The notes: generated from the letters alone by a model not told the origin. DNA of 64,000 bases from Pirellulaceae bacterium (GCA_018402565.1 JAGYIQ010000005.1:1-64000); one strand, 5' to 3'. Shown: positions 17,173-27,933, counted from the stretch's first letter. Program-made: numbers and translations.

Positions 17173-20100
17173 TCATGCACGGTCCATATCCGCGTCGTCA
17201 TCGGAATCGTCATCGGCATCGTCATCCGAATCGGCATCGTCATCGGCATCATCATCCGCATCATCATCTGCATCGTCATCCGCATCGTCATCAGCGTCAT
17301 CATCTGCATCATCATCCGCATCATCATCCGCATCATTATCCGCATCGTCATCCGCATCGTCATCTGCATCGTCATCGCCGTCGTCATCCGCATCGTCATC
17401 GCCGTCGTCATCCGCGTCGTCATCCGCATCAGCATCGGAATCGTCATCGGCGTCGTCATCCGCATCGTCATCCGCGTCCATGTCTGCGTCAGCATCCGCG
17501 TCCGCATCGGCATCGTCATCCGCATCCATGTCTGCGTCAGCATCATCATCCGCATCATCATCCGCGTCCATGTCTGCGTCAGCATCCGCGTCCGCATCGG
17601 CGTCGGCATCCGCATCCATGTCTGCGTCAGCATCCGCGTCCGCATCGGCATCCGCATCATCATCCGCGTCCATGTCTGCGTCAGCATCCGCGTCCGCATC
17701 GGCATCGTCATCCGCGTCCATGTCTGCGTCAGCATCCGCGTCCGCATCGGCATCCATGTCAGCATCGGCATCGGCATCCATGTCCGCATCGGCGTCCATG
17801 TCAGCATCGGCATCGGCGTCTGCATCCGCGTCAGCATCCATATCAGCATCAGCATCAGCATCGGCATCCATGTCAGCATCGGCGTCAGCGTCCGCATCGG
17901 CGTCGGCATCGGCGTCTGCATCGGCGTCCATGTCTGCATCGGCATCAGCGTCCGCATCCGCATCCATGTCTGCATCGGCATCAGCATCCGCATCCGCATC
18001 CGCATCAGCGTCCATGTCAGCGTCAGCGTCCGCATCGGCATCGGCGTCCATGTCTGCATCGGCATCCGCATCCGCATCCGCATCAGCGTCCATGTCAGCG
18101 TCCGCATCCGCATCGGCATCGGCGTCCATGTCTGCATCGGCATCAGCGTCTGCATCAGCATCAGCATCAGCATCGGTATCAGCATCGGCATCCGCATCGG
18201 CATCCATGTCGGCGTCAGAATCTGCATCCCCCATATCATCTTCCAACTGGCCGTTATTGCCAGATTTGCCAGCTTTGCCGCGACCAGCATCGCGATCCGA
18301 GTCTACAGTGGCCGATTCGATCTGAAGGAAATTGCTTCCGTTCTCGTTGGGATCTTCCACTGACGCTATCCTGCCATCGACTTGGGCGTCACCGCCTACG
18401 CTGAAGTCCGCTCCCTCGCGAAGTGCGTTCACTCGCTCGCGTGCTGCATCGACTTGGGCGGGATCGCCGACGCTCAATACTGCGCCCAAGACATCGGCAC
18501 GATCTCGGTTCCCGAGTCTCTTAAATCCGGAAGAATCCAACAACCTGTCTAAGACGACTTTCTTTTCCAAGAACTTTTTGTGTACATCCTCGATTATCGC
18601 AACTTGTCCGTCGCGTACCGCAAGATAGGCTCTAAGCAGCTCAATGTATTCCTGTTGCTTCTGCTGGTACGCCTTTCTACTATCATTATATTCTTTGTTT
18701 GCAGCAACCCGTTCCGCCTTAGCCTTGCCAAACTCAGCCAAATTGGCGCTCTCTCTGGCTGCCCTGAGGACGGAATCTTTTCGCTTATAGTTGTCTAACG
18801 CTTTACGTTGCTCGATACTTAGTTTATCGCGTTCCAGTTTCTTGTTCAGAGAATCCTGCTCTATCTGGCGGTATTCGTCCTGTTTCTCTCGAAATACTTT
18901 AATAGCAGCGGCATAGTCCTTCGCTGTTGCTAGTGCGTCGTCCAGCAGACCTTCGGTTGCCTTGTCCAGTTTACTTCCACCGCCACTTCTCTCCCCAACG
19001 CCAGCTACTGGCGCAATCTTGCCATCGACTTGGGCGTCATCGTCGGCGCCCAATAATGCGTCCAGGACATCGGCACGATCGCCGTCCCTGAGTCTTTTGT
19101 ATTCAGGAGAATTCAACAACTCCTGTCGGGCGGCTACCTCGAGCAACCCAGCTTGTCTGTCGCCTGCCGCAATTTTCTCGTATGCGTCGTAGAGTTCCCG
19201 TTCCTTCTTCCGGGACGCGTTCAATGCATCACCGAATTCTCTCTTTGCTGCAACCCATTCTGCCTGAGCCTTGTTATATTCACCCCGACCGCCCTTCCCA
19301 CCTCGAGCTAACTGGAGGGCGGCATCCTTTTGCTTCAGCTTATCGAACGCGCTACGTTGCTCGTCTAATGACTTATCGTATTCGAGTTTCGTGTACAGGG
19401 CAGCCTTTTCTAGCTTGAGGTTTTCTGTTTTCTTATCTTCCTGCAATGCCCTATTGGCAGCGGAGTACTTCTTCGCTAGTTCCAGTGCCTGGTTGACGCT
19501 CGATACCGCGCCCATGACTTCGGCGCGATCGCCGTCCCCGAGCCTTTTGTATCCGGGAGAATTCAATAATTTCTCTCGGGCGACTGCCTTTTCCAAGGAC
19601 AAATTTTTGTGGACTTCGCGCAAGGCAGCTTCTCTGTCGCGTGCCGCAACAACGTGTTTACTGTATTCACTGTTTGTGTCGAGTTCCCGCTCCACCTTCT
19701 CGAACGCGGTCGATGCATCACCATAGTCTTTCTTTGCAGCATCCAATTCTGCCCGAGCCTTGGCAATTTTAGTCGGATCGCCCGTCTCGTTGGCGGCGTC
19801 CAGGGCGTAACCCTTTTGTTCCTGCTTATCGTACGCCTTACGTTGCTCGTTCCATGCTTTATCGTATTCGAGTTGCTTGTTCAGGGCATCCTTTTCTAAC
19901 TTGCGGTATTCTGGTTCCTTTTCGCTTAATACCTTATCGGCAGCGGAATACTTCTTCGCTATTGCCAGTGCTTCGTCCAGCAGTTTTTGGGTTGGTGCAT
20001 CCAGTTTAGGCAAGGGCTGGACATTACTACCACCTCCGGTATCTCTCCCACCTCCACCGCCCTTTCGCCCCCCGTCCGTGTCGACGTCCATTTCCCTATT

Positions 20101-20868
20101 GGCGTCAGAAACCGCATTGCCCACATCGAGCTGAAGGAAACTGCTTCCATTCTCGTTGGGATCTTCCACTGACGCTATCTTGCCATCGACTTGGGCGTCA
20201 TCGCCGACGTTCAATACCGCTCCCAGGACATCGGCATGATCGCCGTCCCCGAGTCTTTTGAATCCGGGAGAATTCATTAACTTATCTAGGGCAACTTTCT
20301 TTTCCCAGGACAAATCATCGTGGACCTCGCGCAAGGCAGCTGATCTCTCGCGTGCCGCAGGATAGTATTTACGGTTTATGTCGTCGAGTTCCTCCTCCTT
20401 CTTCCGGTGCGCGGTCATTGCACCACGAGCTTCTATGTTTGCAGCATGAAATTCTGCCTGAGCCTTGGCAATTTTAGCCGGATCGCCCGTCTCCTTGGCT
20501 GAGTCCAGGGCGTAACCCTTTTGATTCAGCCTATCGAGCGCTTTACGTTTCTCGTCCAATGATTCATCGTATTCGAGTTTCTTGTTCAGGGCATCCTTTT
20601 CTAGCTTGCGGTAGTCGGGTTCTTTTTCGCGTAATACTTGATTGGCAGCGTAAAACTTCTTCGCGATGGCCAGTGCTTCGTCAAGCAGTTTTTGGGTTGG
20701 TGCATCCAGTTTAGGCAAGGGCCGCGTGTTGCCACGACCGGCATTCCCATCGCCAGTCCTGGCTTTGGACTCGGCTGCGGCGTCGGACTGCGCCACGACA
20801 ACGCTGGGCGTCTGGAATAGTAACCCAATGACGCCTAATAGGACCAAGCGAACGACTCGAGAGGACAT
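17173..20868 (-). CDS. Giant secreted coiled-coil protein with Asp-Ala/Asp-Met tail
   Basis: The ATG at 20868 ([17 protein letters not shown], signal peptide ending VVVAQ) follows an AAAGG site about 8 bases upstream. The 1231-residue product has four homologous coiled-coil modules of about 150-200 residues. The first two start with [20 protein letters not shown]; modules end with variants of [20 protein letters not shown] and [18 protein letters not shown]. At [12 protein letters not shown] it switches to ~350 residues of almost pure Asp with Ala and Met in alternation. Such an acidic tail would bind divalent cations or positively charged polymers; that is inference. No known family. The conserved C-terminal tail of its paralogue is out of frame here. 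MITE-like elements lie on both sides, in opposite orientation. Confidence 0.85.
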   Translation of the reverse strand: MSSRVVRLVLLGVIGLLFQTPSVVVAQSDAAAESKARTGDGNAGRGNTRPLPKLDAPTQKLLDEALAIAKKFYAANQVLREKEPDYRKLEKDALNKKLEYDESLDEKRKALDRLNQKGYALDSAKETGDPAKIAKAQAEFHAANIEARGAMTAHRKKEEELDDINRKYYPAARERSAALREVHDDLSWEKKVALDKLMNSPGFKRLGDGDHADVLGAVLNVGDDAQVDGKIASVEDPNENGSSFLQLDVGNAVSDANREMDVDTDGGRKGGGGGRDTGGGSNVQPLPKLDAPTQKLLDEALAIAKKYSAADKVLSEKEPEYRKLEKDALNKQLEYDKAWNEQRKAYDKQEQKGYALDAANETGDPTKIAKARAELDAAKKDYGDASTAFEKVERELDTNSEYSKHVVAARDREAALREVHKNLSLEKAVAREKLLNSPGYKRLGDGDRAEVMGAVSSVNQALELAKKYSAANRALQEDKKTENLKLEKAALYTKLEYDKSLDEQRSAFDKLKQKDAALQLARGGKGGRGEYNKAQAEWVAAKREFGDALNASRKKERELYDAYEKIAAGDRQAGLLEVAARQELLNSPEYKRLRDGDRADVLDALLGADDDAQVDGKIAPVAGVGERSGGGSKLDKATEGLLDDALATAKDYAAAIKVFREKQDEYRQIEQDSLNKKLERDKLSIEQRKALDNYKRKDSVLRAARESANLAEFGKAKAERVAANKEYNDSRKAYQQKQQEYIELLRAYLAVRDGQVAIIEDVHKKFLEKKVVLDRLLDSSGFKRLGNRDRADVLGAVLSVGDPAQVDAARERVNALREGADFSVGGDAQVDGRIASVEDPNENGSNFLQIESATVDSDRDAGRGKAGKSGNNGQLEDDMGDADSDADMDADADADADTDADADADADADADADMDADADADADADMDADADADADADADMDADADADADADMDADADADADADADADMDADADADADADMDADADADADADADADADADMDADADADADMDADADADADADADMDADADMDADADADMDADADADADADMDADDDADADADADADMDADDDADADADADADADMDADADADADADADADMDADDDADDDADADMDADDDADADADADADMDADDDADDDADDDSDADADDDADDDGDDDADDDGDDDADDDADDDADNDADDDADDDADDDADDDADDDADDDADDDADDDADSDDDADDDSDDDADMDRA

Positions 20869-20962
20869 AAACAAGCCTTTAAAATCTGAAGCTTTCTAGC
20901 GACACTTCACCTCTATAGTGGACTCGTCGGAGGAACCCTCGCAACCCGCCCTCATTCCCCTA

Positions 20963-20989
20963 CAGAACGATGGGATCTGACACGAAACG
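20963..20989 (-). promoter_or_regulatory. Conserved 27-base element upstream of acidic secreted protein gene
   Basis: Read on the minus strand it is CGTTTCGTGTCAGA, two variable bases (TC), then CCATCGTTCTG. The same element, differing only at those two bases, lies upstream of the genes starting at 27708 and 29402. Its near edge is 95 bases from this gene's ATG. Fixed spacing and strong conservation suggest a promoter or activator site, possibly for the linked ECF sigma factor. Confidence 0.7.
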
Positions 20990-20997
20990 GGAACTTC

Positions 20998-21110
20998 TAG
21001 TGCTTTGTCACAGCCAACACTTGGCGTGTGGTAAAGGGGTCAGGAGTCAATTGTGCGAAGCACCCGCAGGGCCGTTCCGGCAATTGACTCCTGCCCCCTT
21101 TACCACACTC
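20998..21110. mobile_element. MITE-like inverted-repeat element, copy 2
   Basis: TGCTTTGTCACAGCC, then GTGTGGTAAAGGGGTCAGG and GAGTCAATTG, a GC-rich loop, then CAATTGACTCCTG and CCCCTTTACCACAC. It is the reverse orientation of copy 1 and lacks a clear outer right end. It lies between the 27-base element and the stop of the AMMECR1-like gene. Confidence 0.8.
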
Positions 21111-21150
21111 GGCCATTTCCATCCGGATTCGGGCTGCCGCGGGCAGTTGC

Positions 21151-23208
21151 TCAATCCTCCGGCAGGTCCGAATTAGCGGCGGTTTGGAGGTTTTGAGGCT
21201 CCAACCGCCGCAATTCGGGCAAAAATTTCAAGTAAAAACCGGCGACGTGTTGGATCGTATCCACGCGAAACCATTGCCGAGTATGCTTGAAACGAATCCC
21301 TCCCAAGGTCATGGCGGGGTTCGGTACCGAGTAGACCGACTCGGGAGTGTTGGTCAAATGCAAGGTGGCCCAAGCCAGCTTCTTGAGGGCTGATAGAAAT
21401 CGTTCGCTCTTGGCCGAATCGCCCACTTTGACTGCCAATTGATAGCCCGCCAACAAGCCTTCCGCGCGGGCGCCATCCGCAAACGGGAAGTCGCCGTAGT
21501 CGTAATAGAAGGAACCACAATAGTCGGGGTACAACGCATCCGTCTCGTGGTACATATGCGCCACCATTTGCTCCGCGTCGGCCAAAACAAAATCTCGGGC
21601 ACCGTCCCAGCGTAACTCGGGTACGTCCCAGAGATCATTGATCGCCATCATCAACCAGGAATCCGAAGGCAATGCCGCAAACTGATCGGCATACAATCGC
21701 GGCCGCTCTTCGACCAAGAATCGGAGAGCCGATTGGATCTTTGTTTTGAGGACCACTTTTTCGTCGGCACTGGCCGAGTTCTTGTAGTAGGCCACCAGCC
21801 CGCAGAGCGCTTCCCCCGGGTAAAAGAAGGAAAACAGTTCGCGATTTCGTTCTCGATCGACTCGTTTATCCAAATAGACGTGATAATAAATGAATTCTCC
21901 ATCGTCCTGAATCTCTGACAGCATGTGATTCACCAACAAGCTCTCGACTTCCGCGAAAGACGCATCACCGGACAGTCGCCGATACTCGGAGAGCACATAC
22001 AAGTAAATGCCGGCCCCCCCCAACTTGCCTTTGCGGTTGTAATAAACATACGCGGCCGGCTTTCCTGCACTTGTTTCATAGCGAACCAGGTGTTGCGCCA
22101 AGTATTCATGAGCCTTTTTCGCGGCCGTCAGGCGACTGCGATCACCGGTCTCCATAAAGTCCAGCAGCAATAACAGCGCGCCGCCGCTGTGCCGCAGGTC
22201 ATTGTAGTATGGATTTTTGACGACATCACGATCGGGATGTTGATGATCTTTGTAGGAGTCATTCGCCGCGTCGTAGTAATAACGGAAGCGACCGTCCGGG
22301 AGCTGGGTCCGAACCAAAAAGTCGGAACCCGCCAACGCGGCTGGCCGCAATTGATCTGTTTCAAAAGGTGGTTGGATCGGATGACCTCGGAACAACCGCA
22401 ACCATCGATCTTCGTAACTGACGTAGCTGTCGGATTGAAACCGACTAAGATGCACGACGGATTCCCTCGGCGAGGGAAACGACCGCAGGATCACGTCCAA
22501 CAATTGCTGGACGGTCAACAGCGAGTGAATATACGCGTCACCGGGCAAGAAGTAGACGGTCTTTTTGCCATCGCTGGCCATGACCCCGTCCACGCCCATC
22601 TCAAATCGTGTCTCGTCGATAGCCGTTTGTGAAAGTTGTCGAACTTTGACGGGCCGGGGTTCGTCGCGGATAAAATCGATTTGCAGTCGTGATTGCGCGG
22701 CGTCTGCGAGATTGAACTGGGACAGTCGCGTATGCTTCGCCGACTTCGCGACCACGTTGTGGATGTCGCCCCACGCATCATCGCGAGTGGAGACGGCTTT
22801 GAATGGACTTTGACCCGGTTGGTAAATCTTCAACACAAAGCCATAGTACTGTTGCGGAAAGGTGCTGGCGCGATACGCAGTTTCCAACGCCGAGCCGCTG
22901 CGGGGAACTTCTTCACCCGTTTGCAGGACGCGCCGTAGTTCGCGCAGGAACGCTTGATCGGCCTCGCTAGTCGCCTGTTCCATATTGGCAGATGGCCGTC
23001 CAGCGTTGGGCTGGCTTGTTTCAGCCTGCGGATCAGGCTGGGATTGTTCAGGCGACGATTGCGGTCGCGTTATGCTGCTTTGCTGCGGATCCGCGGCGGT
23101 GCGACTCACGGTTTGAACCGGTTGCCGATGGAACAAACCACGGCCCCAACCGCCCACACCAAGGAAGGTCAAGGCAATCAAGGCCAAGGTGATTTGAGTT
23201 GGCTTCAT
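21151..23208 (-). CDS. Secreted AMMECR1-like/alpha-toroid protein
   Basis: The ATG at 23208 overlaps the stop of the upstream HTTM gene (ATGA), giving 685 residues; longer in-frame extensions upstream lie inside the HTTM gene and are rejected. An N-terminal signal/anchor (ITLALIALTFLGVGGWGRGL) is followed by a Pro/Gln/Ser-rich linker to about residue 95. Next comes an AMMECR1-like stretch with GVDGVMASDGKKTVYFLPG, then a helical repeat region rich in Tyr/Trp typical of an (alpha/alpha) toroid (RHSGGALLLLLDFMETGD, GAGIYLYVLSEYRRLSGD, PSDSWLMMAINDLWDVPELR). Toroids often bind or cut glycans, but no catalytic residues can be assigned. Coupling to the HTTM gene implies a joint extracytoplasmic function. 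Confidence 0.75.
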   Translation of the reverse strand: MKPTQITLALIALTFLGVGGWGRGLFHRQPVQTVSRTAADPQQSSITRPQSSPEQSQPDPQAETSQPNAGRPSANMEQATSEADQAFLRELRRVLQTGEEVPRSGSALETAYRASTFPQQYYGFVLKIYQPGQSPFKAVSTRDDAWGDIHNVVAKSAKHTRLSQFNLADAAQSRLQIDFIRDEPRPVKVRQLSQTAIDETRFEMGVDGVMASDGKKTVYFLPGDAYIHSLLTVQQLLDVILRSFPSPRESVVHLSRFQSDSYVSYEDRWLRLFRGHPIQPPFETDQLRPAALAGSDFLVRTQLPDGRFRYYYDAANDSYKDHQHPDRDVVKNPYYNDLRHSGGALLLLLDFMETGDRSRLTAAKKAHEYLAQHLVRYETSAGKPAAYVYYNRKGKLGGAGIYLYVLSEYRRLSGDASFAEVESLLVNHMLSEIQDDGEFIYYHVYLDKRVDRERNRELFSFFYPGEALCGLVAYYKNSASADEKVVLKTKIQSALRFLVEERPRLYADQFAALPSDSWLMMAINDLWDVPELRWDGARDFVLADAEQMVAHMYHETDALYPDYCGSFYYDYGDFPFADGARAEGLLAGYQLAVKVGDSAKSERFLSALKKLAWATLHLTNTPESVYSVPNPAMTLGGIRFKHTRQWFRVDTIQHVAGFYLKFLPELRRLEPQNLQTAANSDLPED

Positions 23209-24803
23209 GGCGACACCTGCGATGCTTTCTCGGCAGTAGATGTTTTCTCGGTAGTGTAAGTGTGAACTCGTCGTCGGTTCAAAGTAACTTGATTTTCCGG
23301 CAACGTGCGTTCGACAAAGAAATAGATATCCAGTTGCTTGATTTGCTGGTCCGGGGAATGCCGGTTGTTCCATTGCTGGACCCGGTAGTCCGCATAAGAA
23401 GCGCGGAAAGCTTTGGGGGTCCTGCGGGACACGAGTTTCATGAGGAACTTCCGCCAACGGAAATTGGGAAACATGCCGGCGATATCGGCGGGCTTGTCCC
23501 AATTGACTTCGGCCCCATCTTGGAACAAATCGAATTCGCGCCCATCCGCTGTCTGGGCGACCATCACATACCAGCCATCAAAATCGCTTGGCTCCGGGGC
23601 GTACATGCCCCAGCGTTGGTCCAATCGCAACGTGTAACCCACGACTCTCCATTCCGCGGGCAGAGCCCATTTGGCGTTGAGCGTCCCCAGATTCCACCAG
23701 ACGACATAGACCAAAAACCCCAGCGTGCAGAGCTGCCCGAGGGCTGTCCCGGCGGATGACAGCCAACGCCCGCCGCTGGCCACGGGGGTCCGGTTGTGAT
23801 CGGCGTTATGAAATACGAGTAGCTGTACGAGGAGGAATCCCCAGTGCAGCAAAGTTGTCGGCATCGTCAACCAAAATGCAGCTGGCAAAAACGGCAGCAA
23901 TGCGACCAAATTGACCCAAGGAAAGATCCCGATGCGGATCGCACTGATGATCCCGATGTGGAGACTGGCTAGCATCACCACCGCGACCAACCGCGATACT
24001 CGGGGGTAGGGAATCCCCAGCAGCAGAAAGGGGCCGAGATATTCCAGGACCATCGTGGCATGGGTCAAGAACTGCAAGAAGTCCGGGTACGCCAACAGCT
24101 GCCGCGCCCACGGATAGTTCATGTGTTCGAGGCTGAGTGCCAAGTACAAAGCCTGGCCGTTATGCCAGGCATCGCCTGTCTTCATCAGGGCAGTAACAAA
24201 ATACATTCCGGCCACTTGCAAGAATAACGCGGCCACAGCCAGCGAACAGGCCGAAGTCGGACTCGAAACGTCTGTGGTAGAACGATCACCGGCGGCGGCC
24301 TGCTGCGTCCAGGTAGCCAACCAGCCCCATGGCAAGAAGATGGCCCAGAAGACGAGCATTCTTAGTAGCGAATCGCCCAACGAGAGGACTTGTGGGTTTC
24401 GACTATGCAGTGAACCCAACAGGAAAAACGCCAAGACGAGAGCGGTGCGTGTGCGATAGCCCACGGCGATGCAGAGCCCCATGGCAGCCAAGGCCAACAA
24501 GAGCGAGTAAGCAAACCAGGGCTCGTCGGAAGCCAGATTCACGCACAATGGGTAGCGCGCGGCAAATTCCTGGAGCCACAACCCGCGGGGCAACACTCCC
24601 TGGGCCGTGTAGAAGGCCCTGGCGTCACCGATTCGAGCCAGCGCATCCCAGATCAAGAGCAAACCCAAGCCCAATCGAAACGCAAACAACGATCGCCAAT
24701 CGATTCCCAGTTCCGCCGTGATCCGGCCGAGCCAACCGTTGCTCGGACCGGATCGAGTGGCGAATCCCGTCGCGCCTGCTTCGGCCATGGACGTAGACGA
24801 CAT
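23205..24803 (-). CDS. HTTM-domain membrane protein (gamma-carboxylase-like)
   Basis: A 532-residue protein from the ATG at 24803 (GGAATC 6 bases upstream; a GTG at 24833 is an alternative). About eight membrane helices are visible, beginning FAFRLGLGLLLIWDALARIG and including LLLALAAMGLCIAV and LVLAFFLLGSLHSRNP. This first-half pattern is typical of HTTM (horizontally transferred transmembrane) proteins related to vitamin K-dependent gamma-carboxylase. The C-terminal ~150 residues, after the last helix, include LRLDQRWGMYAPEPSDFDGWY, a common HTTM-associated periplasmic segment. Substrates of bacterial HTTM proteins are mostly unknown. It is translationally coupled to the AMMECR1-like/toroid gene. 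Confidence 0.85.
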   Translation of the reverse strand: MSSTSMAEAGATGFATRSGPSNGWLGRITAELGIDWRSLFAFRLGLGLLLIWDALARIGDARAFYTAQGVLPRGLWLQEFAARYPLCVNLASDEPWFAYSLLLALAAMGLCIAVGYRTRTALVLAFFLLGSLHSRNPQVLSLGDSLLRMLVFWAIFLPWGWLATWTQQAAAGDRSTTDVSSPTSACSLAVAALFLQVAGMYFVTALMKTGDAWHNGQALYLALSLEHMNYPWARQLLAYPDFLQFLTHATMVLEYLGPFLLLGIPYPRVSRLVAVVMLASLHIGIISAIRIGIFPWVNLVALLPFLPAAFWLTMPTTLLHWGFLLVQLLVFHNADHNRTPVASGGRWLSSAGTALGQLCTLGFLVYVVWWNLGTLNAKWALPAEWRVVGYTLRLDQRWGMYAPEPSDFDGWYVMVAQTADGREFDLFQDGAEVNWDKPADIAGMFPNFRWRKFLMKLVSRRTPKAFRASYADYRVQQWNNRHSPDQQIKQLDIYFFVERTLPENQVTLNRRRVHTYTTEKTSTAEKASQVSP

Positions 24804-24977
24804 GAGCGATTCCTTGGTTGCCAGAGTACTCACGAGATACCCGCGTCACTGCTGACGCAACGAAGGCGCTCAATCGTTTTTCGCCGCGCGTGCCCGCCGA
24901 GCTCCTCGGTGGGGCTCGCGGGACGATGTCGCTTCGGCTTCGGACCAGGCCGTTTTGTGACGGGAATTAGGCGACTA

Positions 24978-27708
24978 TTAGGCCAGCATTCGCAGCTGAG
25001 TTTCTTGGATCGGACCGCCTAAGCGAATTTCATCACGGCCTCGTTGCAGGCTGGGCAGAAGATCCGAATCCCTGTCCAGATCCATGTCAAAGTCCATGTC
25101 CAGATCCATATCTAAGTCCATGTCCAGATCCATATCCATGTCCATATCCATGTCCATATCCATATCCATATCCATGTCCATATCCATATCCATATCCATA
25201 TCCATATCCATATCCATATCCATGTCCAGATCCATATCTAAGTCCATGTCCGTGTCCATGTCTAAGTCCATGTCCAGATCCGTATCAGCGTCAGCATCCA
25301 TGTCGAGGTCCATATCAGCATCAGCATCCATGTCCAGGTCCATATCAGCGTCAGCATCCATGTCCAGGTCCATATCAGCGTCAGCATCCATGTCCAGGTC
25401 CATATCAGCGTCGGCATCCATGTCCAGGTCCATATCAGCGTCAGCATCCATGTCCAGGTCCATGTCGGCATCGGCGTCGGCATCCGCGTCCATGTCAGCA
25501 TCCGCGTCCATGTCATCATCTGCGTCATCATCTGCGTCATCATCCGCGTCATCATCGGCGTCCATGTCGGCATCCGCATCTGCGTCATCATCCGCGTCAT
25601 CATCCGCGTCATCATCTGCGTCATCATCTGCGTCCATGTCGGCATCCGCATCCGCGTCATCATCCGCGTCATCATCGGCGTCCATGTCGGCATCCGCATC
25701 TGCGTCATCATCCGCGTCATCATCCGCGTCATCATCGGCGTCATCATCTGCGTCATCATCTGCGTCATCATCCGCGTCATCATCCGCGTCCATGTCGGCA
25801 TCCGCATCCGCGTCATCATCTGCGTCATCATCCGCGTCATCATCTGCGTCCATGTCGGCATCCGCATCCGCGTCATCATCCGCGTCATCATCTGCGTCCA
25901 TGTCGGCATCCGCATCCGCGTCATCATCTGCGTCATCATCTGCGTCATCATCTGCGTCATCATCTGCGTCATCATCTGCGTCATCATCCGCGTCATCATC
26001 CGCGTCCATGTCGGCATCTGCATCCGCGTCTGAGTCTGAGTCTGCATCTCCCATATCGTCCTCCAGCCTGCCGCCAGCGGACTGGTCGTCAACGCTGGTT
26101 GCGGCAGCTTGCACGTCCTCTTGATCGTCGACCGACATTGTTTTGAATCCGTCAGATTCCATCAACTTGTCTTGGGCGGCTTCCTTGTCCACGGCTAACC
26201 GGCCGGCCCTGTCATCTGCAGCTTGTTTGTCGCGAGCCGCATCATCGCGTTCATCTTCTGCGTCTTTGAGTTCCTGCTCCTTCTTCCGGGACGCGTCGAT
26301 TAAATCATCAGACTCTTTGTCGGCAGCATTAAAATCTGCTTGAGCCTGGGCAATTTCAGTCGGATTCGGCGGAACTTTCGCCTTGGCTGCATTGAGGGCC
26401 TTTTCTGCATCATAATACTTGGCCATCGCTGCGTTCTCTTTGGCATTGGCTTCATTGACTTCGAGTTGCTTCTTCAACGCTTCAGCATCTTTTTTGTTGT
26501 ATTCATTTTCTTTTTCGAGTGCCAATTTTTCAGCAGCGGCATATTTCTTCGATAGATCCCGGGCATTGTCCAGCAGCTTTTTGGTTGGCGCGTCCAGTTT
26601 TGGCAAGGGCCGCGCATTGCCACCACCTCCGTTATTTCCCACACTCCACCGCCATTTCGCCCCCGCCGCCGGCGTTACCGCGACCACCGCCGCCACTACC
26701 ACCACCACCACCAGCGTTACCGCGACCACCGCCGCCACTACCGCCACCACCAGCGTTACCGCGACCACCGCCGCCACTACCACCGCCGGCGCTACCGCGA
26801 CCACCGCCGCCACTTCCACCACCAGCGCTACCGCGACCACCGCCGCCACTTCCACCCCCAGCGCTACCGCGACCACCGCCGCCACCACCCCCAGCGCTAC
26901 CACGACCACCGCCACCACTACCACGACCAGCATTGCCACCGCTACTACCACGACCAGCATTGCCACTACCAGCATTGCCACGACCAGTATTTCCGCGACC
27001 AGTATTTCCGCGACCCGTGTTGCCAACGATATTCCCACGTGAGCCGCCACCCGCGTTCCCGGAAACGGCAATAGGTATCAAGGGCAATGCGAAGCGGCTG
27101 TTGATGTACTGCAACGGATAATGCCCAGGTCGCTCCAGCATGGCAACGTTCCAGCCAGTAACGTCGCTTCCCGACCAATACTCGACCTTAAATGGCGACT
27201 GGGCCATCGACAGCGATACACTTTTCTTGGGCTGAATCTCCAGCACTTTTCCTTTGGAATTTTTTACTTTCGCTATTTGTGGGCCGGGATTGGAGATCCG
27301 AACCATCTCCTTTTTGGGCGGTGCCGCAGCCTTCGCGATGGGCGTGATAACAAGTGTCCCGCTCTTCGTCTCGACTTGGTAGTTTCCCGCTTTGGCGAAT
27401 TCCGCCTTGATCCAATCGGCCGACGAACCGGTCGACGAACCGGTCGACAACTCGAGCGACAGCGGCAATGTCTTGGCGGTAAAACTCAGCGACTTCTTCG
27501 GAGCAATCTCCAGGACTTTTCCTGCCAGCCGCCGGACTTTTAGCGTCGTGGCCCCCCCGTTGGTCAGTTGCACCTTGGACTCGGTCGCACCAGCCTTGGC
27601 GGTCGACTCTTGCTTAGCGGAAGACTGGGCCTCGACAATCCCGCACGAATGGTGCACCCAGACCCCAAAGACGATGATCAGTACCCAACGAACTACGGGA
27701 GACGACAT
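24978..27708 (-). CDS. Secreted Gly-rich/coiled-coil/Asp-rich protein, frameshifted
   Basis: The ATG at 27708 (GAAGG 8 bases upstream) starts a signal peptide (VVRWVLIIVFGVWVHHSCG). Two related small beta-type domains follow (VQLTNGGATTLKVRRLAGKV, EIAPKKSLSF, then VRISNPGPQIAKVKNSKGKV, EIQPKKSVSL), then a GGRGNAGGG tract. That frame stops at TAA near 26632. The remainder is in another frame: [20 protein letters not shown] coiled-coil module (one copy), [12 protein letters not shown] junction, ~330 residues of Asp with Ala, Met or Leu, and the tail RDEIRLGGPIQETQLRMLA. One indel between about 26632 and 26670 would restore a ~910-residue protein. It is a paralogue of the 17173-20868 gene with an extra N-terminus. 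Confidence 0.8.
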
Positions 27709-27802
27709 AATCAAACCTTCACATCCGACAATTCTGATCGGCAATTCACCACAGTGGTGTCTTGGTTGAGGACCGCGCCATGACAGCTCGGCCGTTATTC
27801 TC

Positions 27803-27829
27803 CAGAACGATGGCGTCTGACACGAAACG
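27803..27829. promoter_or_regulatory. Conserved 27-base element in divergent sigma/secreted-protein promoter
   Basis: Same element as at 20963 (variable pair CG). It lies 95 bases from the ATG of the minus-strand secreted protein and about 105 bases from the plus-strand ECF sigma start, so it could serve either gene. The surrounding 27840-27935 sequence is also shared with the duplicated locus at 29530-29640. Confidence 0.7.
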
Positions 27830-27933
27830 ACAAATTTTTGTAAAATCGGAACGACGGAGTCACAACCGCGGGCGCACGAACTATCATGTGACGGGGATCC
27901 AAGCACTTGTTTTGTCGCAAAGCGAGACCCGAG

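Noticed and set aside
16943..18404. Long plus-strand open frames (Ser-Ala, His-Arg and Ile-Val repeats, 426-460 residues) opposite the acidic protein gene
   Set aside because: They are antisense readings of the Asp-Ala hexamer repeat; all frames are open because the repeat lacks stop codons, and they have no signal peptide, domain or ribosome-binding context.
23209..23502. A longer N-terminus for the AMMECR1-like protein (start at 23502)
   Set aside because: The extension lies inside the HTTM gene; the ATG at 23208 with a 4-base overlap and signal peptide is preferred.
25084..26124. Plus-strand 346-residue Ser/Ala/Met-repeat frame
   Set aside because: Same artefact opposite the second Asp-rich gene.
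24978..27071. A 697-residue protein starting MPFPGTRVAAHVG
   Set aside because: Its first ~160 residues (Val/Ala repeats) are the wrong frame of the Gly-rich tract; the true N-terminus is the signal-peptide frame starting at 27708.
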